Shown here: in pieces, positions 1 through 3,575 of the stretch
Numbering within the stretch: the first letter of the stretch is position 1
Layout: each line of letters opens with the position of its first letter
From: Actinomycetes bacterium
Lineage (GTDB): Bacteria; Actinomycetota; Acidimicrobiia; Acidimicrobiales; UBA8190
Assembly (NCBI GenBank): GCA_021779775.1
Contig: JAJYAB010000129.1
Coordinates: 1-5,721, forward strand
Direction of reading: 5' to 3'
Length of the DNA: 5,721 bases
Notes under the pieces: model-generated
The model's database searches: none
The model's input: only the letters and a program-made list of their open reading frames with translations
What the model was told of the DNA's origin: nothing
Position numbers and translations under genes: made by a program

Positions 1-312
1 CAGGTCGCCGCAGATGGTCGACGGGCCACGTTGAACGGTCTCGACCCGATCGGCGCTTGCCTCGCGACCGTCGCCCGGGACGCCGTCGGCCTGTTGACCG
101 GACCCGAGCTTGTGAAGGTCCGCCAGTGCGCGGCAGCGGACTGCGCCCTGCTCTTCGTCGACCGCTCCCGACCGGGTAGGCGCCGCTGGTGTGCCGACGG
201 TGCATGCGGCAGCCGTTCCCGTTCCGCTGCCTATCGCTCCAGGCGTGCCCCGCCCCACCGGGCCGGACCGGCCGGCTCCGGTGGCGACCGACCTGTGGTG
301 ATGGGACCATGA
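1..312 (+). CDS. CGNR zinc-finger (ABATE-type) putative regulator, C-terminal part
   Basis: The frame is open from the first base to the TGA at 310-312, so the gene starts upstream of the window and only 103 C-terminal residues are seen. Counting from base 1, four cysteines (43, 48, 64, 69) are spaced C-x4-C-x15-C-x4-C and embedded in the family signature: an FVDRSR stretch after the second cysteine, RRRWC, then CGSRSRS-AAYR-SRR. This matches the C-terminal CGNR zinc finger of the ABATE/CGNR family, widespread in Actinomycetota, where it is taken to be a nucleic-acid-binding module of a stress or regulatory protein. The N-terminal ABATE domain would lie upstream. One oddity is that the name-giving Asn is Ser (CGSR) and the usual following Lys is Arg. 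The last 20 residues are Pro/Gly/Ala-rich and probably disordered. The family assignment is firm; the regulatory role is inferred from the family. Confidence 0.82.
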   Translation, partial: QVAADGRRATLNGLDPIGACLATVARDAVGLLTGPELVKVRQCAAADCALLFVDRSRPGRRRWCADGACGSRSRSAAYRSRRAPPHRAGPAGSGGDRPVVMGP

Positions 313-330
313 TCCCGAGCACGTCGCCAT

Positions 331-352
331 CCGTGACCGGGCTCGTTCACGG
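331..352. other. Inverted repeat just after the zinc-finger gene
   Basis: CCGTGA (331-336) and TCACGG (347-352) form a perfect 6-bp stem with a 10-base loop, starting 18 bases after the stop codon of the zinc-finger gene. The position suits a terminator, but there is no T-run after it and the stem is short. It could equally be an operator-like dyad or chance in GC-rich DNA. Confidence 0.25.
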
Positions 353-366
353 GAGCAGGGCCAGTT

Positions 367-422
367 CCAGCCACCACTGCACGGTGGCCGCAGCCCAGCC
401 ACCACTGCACGGTGGCCGCAGC
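367..422. repeat. Exact 2 x 28 bp tandem repeat with internal dyads
   Basis: Positions 367-394 and 395-422 are identical over all 28 bases, and the period breaks on either side (366 is T against C at 394; 423 is G against C at 395). Each unit holds the dyad GCCACC-N7-GGTGGC (370-388 and 398-416), so the array could fold into two equal 6-bp stem-loops 28 bp apart. The unit length is not a multiple of three and the region is not convincingly coding. It may be a slippage duplication or a pair of protein-binding sites upstream of the thioesterase; the sequence alone does not decide. Confidence 0.9.
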
Positions 423-508
423 GTACCGGGTGGCAGGGCTCTCGTAGCCGAGGCGCTGGCATCCCAGGGCAGCCCATTTAGCCGGCAACGCCAGGTTTGC
501 GATAGACG

Positions 509-652
509 ATGGGCATGATCGGAACCGGAGCCCCGACCTTCGAGCACCATGGTGCCGCCGCTGTCGCCATCATGGACCGGCCCGAGGGTAACGACACCAA
601 CGCCCGGCGGCCGCTTGCCGTCACGTCGACGCCAGCGCTGGCACGCCGGTGA
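509..652 (+). pseudogene. Possible crotonase (enoyl-CoA hydratase) N-terminal remnant
   Basis: An ATG at 509 (a second in-frame ATG lies at 515) opens a 47-codon frame ending at TGA 650-652; an in-frame TAG at 503-505 bounds it upstream. Residues 10-34 contain TFEHHGAAAVAIMDRPEGND followed by TNARR. This resembles the first beta-strand and turn of crotonase-fold proteins, where a hydrophobic strand leads into the motif (M/L)xRPExxNA. The frame then drifts into Arg/Ala/Thr-rich sequence and ends, so the roughly 200 further residues of a crotonase, including the oxyanion-hole residues, are missing. Its stop overlaps the thioesterase GTG as GTGA (649-652), so it could also serve as a coupled leader peptide. 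No clear ribosome-binding site precedes it. The resemblance is by eye over about 20 residues and may be chance in a GC-rich frame. Confidence 0.25.
631..642. other. 12-bp perfect palindrome before the thioesterase start
   Basis: GCCAGC followed by GCTGGC is a perfect 12-bp palindrome with no spacer, ending 6 bases before the GTG at 649. It occupies the place where a ribosome-binding site would sit, and no purine-rich Shine-Dalgarno sequence is visible there. It might be an operator half-pair, but palindromes of this length arise easily in such GC-rich sequence. Confidence 0.3.
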
Positions 653-1314
653 CGGCCTATGACAGCCGCCGGGCGCTCGCCGACGCCGTCCGGCGCCTCA
701 GCACGGCCACCGTGTCGGCGGATGCCCCCGACACCGCCCTTGCCGCGGCGGCCACCGCCGTCGAGGCGGTCCTCGCCTCGCTGCAGGAATCGGCCGGTCC
801 CGGGCGCTGGGCACGGATCAACCCCGACACGCACGGGTCGTCCCAGGACTACTTCCCCACGAGCCCGGTGATCGGACAGTGCAATCCCGTGGCCCCGCCG
901 GTCCGCTTCGAGCCCGACGGCGGCGACGGCATGGTGGGCACCGGCTGGTTCGACTACCCCTACGAAGGGCCGCCGGGCTGCGTGCACGGTGGGGTCATCG
1001 CCCTCGTGTTCGACGAGCTCCTCGGCGCAGCCAACATGGCCAGCGGCAATCCGGGGATGACGGGGACGCTGACCATCCGGTACCGCAAGCCCACCCCGCT
1101 GCGCCGTCCGCTGCATCTCGCCGCCCGGACGGTGGACCGCCGCGGTCGCAAGATCCGCGTGTCCGGCACCATCCACCACGAGGGGGTCCTCACCGCCGAG
1201 GCAGAAGGCCTGTTCATCGAGGTGAATCCCGAGAAGTTCCTACAGATGGCACAGGAGGCAGCAGCCGACGGCATGTCTGCCTCGCCGGCGGTGGGGACGG
1301 TCGCCGGAAGCTGA
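649..1314 (+). CDS. PaaI-like hotdog-fold acyl-CoA thioesterase
   Basis: This 221-residue soluble protein belongs to the PaaI/4HBT hotdog thioesterases, which hydrolyse acyl-CoA thioesters to free acid and CoA in the cytoplasm. The core spans about residues 75-192. It opens with a CNPVAPP stretch (78-84), continues with the YEGPPGCVHGG signature (105-115) whose HGG begins the hot-dog helix, then FDELLGAA (121-128) supplying the acidic D122/E123 of that helix. GMTGTLTIRYRKPTPL (136-151) and AEAEGLFIEV (183-192) are the usual strands. The first 70 or so residues form an Ala-rich helical extension seen in longer actinobacterial members. GTG at 649 is the first start after the in-frame TAA at 589-591; it lacks a good Shine-Dalgarno but overlaps a preceding short frame by four bases, suggesting coupling. 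The acyl substrate cannot be predicted. The kinase gene follows after 71 bases on the same strand. Confidence 0.88.
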   Translation: MTAYDSRRALADAVRRLSTATVSADAPDTALAAAATAVEAVLASLQESAGPGRWARINPDTHGSSQDYFPTSPVIGQCNPVAPPVRFEPDGGDGMVGTGWFDYPYEGPPGCVHGGVIALVFDELLGAANMASGNPGMTGTLTIRYRKPTPLRRPLHLAARTVDRRGRKIRVSGTIHHEGVLTAEAEGLFIEVNPEKFLQMAQEAAADGMSASPAVGTVAGS

Positions 1315-1374
1315 GGCTCAACGAGGGCCTTCGGCCTGCCGATACCGTGGGGATGGCGTGCGCCCGCATGCCGC

Positions 1375-1379
1375 AAGGA
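1375..1379 (+). promoter_or_regulatory. Ribosome-binding site that fixes the first kinase start
   Basis: AAGGA lies 6 bases before the GTG at 1386. Earlier in-frame ATGs at 1353 and 1368 have no comparable site at proper spacing, and the frame upstream of them runs into the thioesterase gene. This makes GTG 1386 the preferred start. Confidence 0.7.
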
Positions 1380-1385
1380 CGGACG

Positions 1386-3575
1386 GTGAGCGAACAGCCA
1401 GCGCAGGAGTGCCGCGGCGAGCTGTCGGACGACGACGTCGGCATCTTTCTCGAGCTGTCCACCGAGCTGTTCGGTGCGTACCAGCCGGGCGAAGGGCTTC
1501 GATGGTGGAACCGGGCCTACGGGCAGTTGCCGGGGCTCCCGGACGTCCCCGACGCCGGGACTGGCCCCGACGAGCGGATCCTCCACTGGTCGCCGGCCTA
1601 CGACCGCGACACCGGTCTCGTGTACGGCGCAGCGCGAGGCCGCGCGGCGCACCATGCCGACGAGGAGATGCTGTGGTCCTACCAGCAGGTCCTGCAGGCG
1701 GTGGCCGACCATTCGACGGCCGCCATCTTTGCCAAGGACATCACCGGACAGTACGTGCTGGTCAACGGGGCGCTCGCCGGCCTGATGGGCCTCCGGGTCG
1801 ACGACATGCTCGGACGCACCGCTGCCGAGCTCTGGCCCGAGCGCGCCGCCTCGGGTCAGGCCCGCGACGAGCGGATCATGACGGCTGGCCGGTCGGAGAT
1901 GAGCGACGACGTGGTAGAGCTCGCCGATGGCCCGCACACGGTGCTCATCACCCGGTTCCCGCTGCGCAACGTCGACGGCGAGATCGTCGGCATGGGTGGC
2001 ATCGCCAGTGACATCACGGACCGGGTGCGCGTGGAAGAGGAGCTGCGGGCCAGCGTGAGGCTCTTCGACACCATCATCGGAGCGTGTCCGGACATCGTCA
2101 CCATCCTCGACGGAACCGGCCGGGTCGTGGAGGTCAGCGACGCAGCTTCGCTGATCTTGGGCCTGGACCGCGCCACCCCCCACGATCAGCTCGAGCAGGG
2201 CGTGCACCCGGAGGACATGCCGGCCACCCGAGCGGCCTACCGCCGCCTGTTCACGGGCAACGAGGACGCCATCGACCTGCGGTACCGCGCCCGCCACGCC
2301 GACGGGCACTGGGTCACCCTCGAGTCGCGGGCCCGTCCGGTGCTGGGGCGCGACGGGCGGGTGCGGGGGGCGGTGGTCGTGTCGCGCGACGTCAGCGGCG
2401 ACATCGACGCGCAGCAGGAGCTGCGCCGGGCAGTCGACCGCGCCCAGCACGCCAGCGCGGCGAAGAGCCAGTTCCTGTCGCGCATGAGCCACGAGCTGCG
2501 CACACCCCTGAACTCCGTGCTCGGGTTCGCGCAGCTGCTGCAGATGGAGCACCTGCCCTCCCAGCAGGCTGAGTGGGTGGAGCACATCCTGCGTGCCGGG
2601 CTCCACCTGCTCGACCTGATCGACGAGGTCCTCGACATCGCCCGCATCGAGACCGGCCAGCTCGACCTGGTGCTCGAACCGGTGGGCCTGCGGGCGCTGG
2701 TCGACGATGCCGTCAGCCTGACCCAGCCGCTGGCCGAGCGGGCCGGGGTGACCGTCGACGTCGCGGTGTCGGCTGCCGTGCTCGGCGGCCACATCCTGGC
2801 CGACCGCCAACGCCTGCTGCAGGTACTGCTCAATCTGCTGTCCAACGCTGTCAAGTACAACCGTCCGGGGGGCATGGTGACCGTGGTAGCCGATCGCGGC
2901 ACTCCTGGCACCGTCCATATCACCGTGTCCGATACGGGGCCGGGTATCGCCCCAGACCTCCTGCCGCGCCTGTTCGACCCGTTCGACCGCCTCGGGGCCG
3001 AGCACACAGGCGTGGAGGGCACCGGAGTCGGGCTGACGCTCACGAAGCACCTCGTCGAGCAGATGGGCGGCACGATCGACGTCGTCTCCGAGGTCGGGGT
3101 CGGCACGACGTTCGCCGTAGCGCTCGCGGTGTCAGACGCCCCCTCCCCAGCGAGCGGGGAGGGAGCGGTCCGTTCGGCCCCGCCACCTGCCGTCCGGGCA
3201 CTGCGGATCCTCTACGCGGAGGACAACCGGGCCAACGTGGACCTGGTCGAGCAGATCTTCGCCCGGCGTGGCGGCGTCGAGATGCGCAGCGCACGCACCG
3301 GTGCCGAGTGCTTGGCGGTGGCTCGCGCCGAGTGCCCTGACCTGGTCCTGCTCGATCTCCACCTCCCCGACATCGATGGAGGACTGGTGCTCCAGAAGCT
3401 GCGGAGCGATCCGCGCACCGCCGGGGTCCCGGTGGTCGTCGTGACGGCCGACACCACCCCCGAGCACCGTGACACCCTGCACGCCGCAGGGGCGTCCGCA
3501 TATCTCACGAAGCCGATCGACATCCGGCGGCTGCTGGTCGTCGTCGAAGATATCGTCGGGGGACGGGGACGATGA
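1386..3575 (+). CDS. Cytosolic hybrid histidine kinase, PAS x3-HisKA-HATPase-REC (HK1)
   Basis: This 729-residue sensor kinase autophosphorylates on a histidine and passes phosphate to its own receiver. Domains in order: a contracted PAS-like segment (about 17-92); a PAS (about 100-213) with FAKDITGQYVLVNG; a third PAS (about 224-338) with HPEDMP (274-279) and the PAC motif ADGHW; a charged helical linker; HisKA with phospho-acceptor H369 in SHELRTP (ExxT phosphatase-type motif); HATPase_c with N-box N483/N487, G1 box DTGPGI (516-521), F530 and G2 box GTGVGL (545-550); a Pro/Ala-rich linker (583-605); and a REC with acidic E612/D613, phospho-acceptor D657, T687 and K709. All catalytic residues are present. 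There are no membrane segments, signal peptide or DNA-binding output, so it senses a cytoplasmic cue and needs an Hpt or response-regulator partner. The first PAS lacks about 37 residues found in the downstream paralogue. The stop overlaps the next start as ATGA. The ligand is unknown. Confidence 0.93.
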   Translation: MSEQPAQECRGELSDDDVGIFLELSTELFGAYQPGEGLRWWNRAYGQLPGLPDVPDAGTGPDERILHWSPAYDRDTGLVYGAARGRAAHHADEEMLWSYQQVLQAVADHSTAAIFAKDITGQYVLVNGALAGLMGLRVDDMLGRTAAELWPERAASGQARDERIMTAGRSEMSDDVVELADGPHTVLITRFPLRNVDGEIVGMGGIASDITDRVRVEEELRASVRLFDTIIGACPDIVTILDGTGRVVEVSDAASLILGLDRATPHDQLEQGVHPEDMPATRAAYRRLFTGNEDAIDLRYRARHADGHWVTLESRARPVLGRDGRVRGAVVVSRDVSGDIDAQQELRRAVDRAQHASAAKSQFLSRMSHELRTPLNSVLGFAQLLQMEHLPSQQAEWVEHILRAGLHLLDLIDEVLDIARIETGQLDLVLEPVGLRALVDDAVSLTQPLAERAGVTVDVAVSAAVLGGHILADRQRLLQVLLNLLSNAVKYNRPGGMVTVVADRGTPGTVHITVSDTGPGIAPDLLPRLFDPFDRLGAEHTGVEGTGVGLTLTKHLVEQMGGTIDVVSEVGVGTTFAVALAVSDAPSPASGEGAVRSAPPPAVRALRILYAEDNRANVDLVEQIFARRGGVEMRSARTGAECLAVARAECPDLVLLDLHLPDIDGGLVLQKLRSDPRTAGVPVVVVTADTTPEHRDTLHAAGASAYLTKPIDIRRLLVVVEDIVGGRGR
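2476..2497 (+). repeat. Exact 22-bp direct repeat, copy 1 (HK1 H-box)
   Basis: These 22 bases, coding for the phospho-acceptor motif of the first kinase, recur unchanged at 4743-4764 in the second kinase. A second exact 23-base match pairs 2603-2625 with 4870-4892 (HLLDLID region). Both matches are in the same reading frame and in the same order, as expected of a tandem gene duplication. Recombination between the copies could delete about 2.27 kb and leave a fused kinase. Confidence 0.85.
3141..3163. other. Strong intragenic hairpin in the kinase-receiver linker of HK1
   Basis: CCCTCCCC (3141-3148) and GGGGAGGG (3156-3163) form a perfect 8-bp stem, seven of the pairs G-C, with a 7-base loop. 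It lies in the part of the first kinase gene coding for the Pro/Ala/Ser-rich linker between HATPase and receiver, where the amino-acid sequence is under little constraint. I saw no equally stable short-loop hairpin at the corresponding place of the second kinase. There is no T-run, so a classical terminator is unlikely; slowed translation between two domains is possible. Confidence 0.5.
3558..3563 (+). promoter_or_regulatory. Ribosome-binding site for the second kinase, inside the first
   Basis: GGGGGA ends 8 bases before the ATG at 3572 and lies within the last codons of the first kinase. With the ATGA stop-start overlap it supports re-initiation at 3572, so the second kinase is probably translated by coupling to the first. 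Confidence 0.55.

Larger units (their letters stand above)
313..508. other. Intergenic stretch without a convincing gene
   Basis: These 196 bases separate the zinc-finger gene from the thioesterase region. Short open frames exist on both strands, but none has a recognisable domain or a supported start. What is visible is an inverted repeat at 331-352 and an exact 28-bp tandem duplication at 367-422. I saw no tRNA or other RNA gene, no T-tract terminator, and no convincing -35/-10 pair. A promoter for the downstream genes is expected here or just below, but I cannot place it. Confidence 0.6.

Noticed and set aside
367..422. The 28-bp repeats as a minimal CRISPR array
   Set aside because: The copies are directly adjacent with no spacer, only two exist, and no cas gene is in the window.
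497..519. TTGCGA and CATGAT as a promoter
   Set aside because: The spacing is only 11 bases, far from the 16-18 needed, and other candidate pairs were no better.
478..1179. A 233-codon minus-strand frame across the thioesterase
   Set aside because: It lies opposite a well-supported hotdog thioesterase and shows no family motif.
1326..1336. GGCC-TTC-GGCC hairpin between thioesterase and kinase
   Set aside because: A 4-bp stem with a 3-base loop and no T-run is too weak to call a terminator, so read-through into the kinase is assumed.
1353..1370. ATG 1353 or ATG 1368 as the start of the first kinase
   Set aside because: Both are in frame, but neither has a Shine-Dalgarno as well placed as the one for GTG 1386, and the added residues show no conserved sequence. 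They remain possible alternatives.
879..1385. Upstream extension of the first kinase into the thioesterase gene
   Set aside because: The frame is open, but the translation is low-complexity Arg/Pro/Gly-rich sequence out of frame with the thioesterase. AAGGA before GTG 1386 and the start of kinase-like sequence there set the start.
960..3050. A 696-codon open frame on the minus strand
   Set aside because: It is antisense to the thioesterase and first kinase, both with clear domains. Its translation is rich in His, Arg, Val and Gly without any recognisable domain, as expected of a GC-rich antisense frame.
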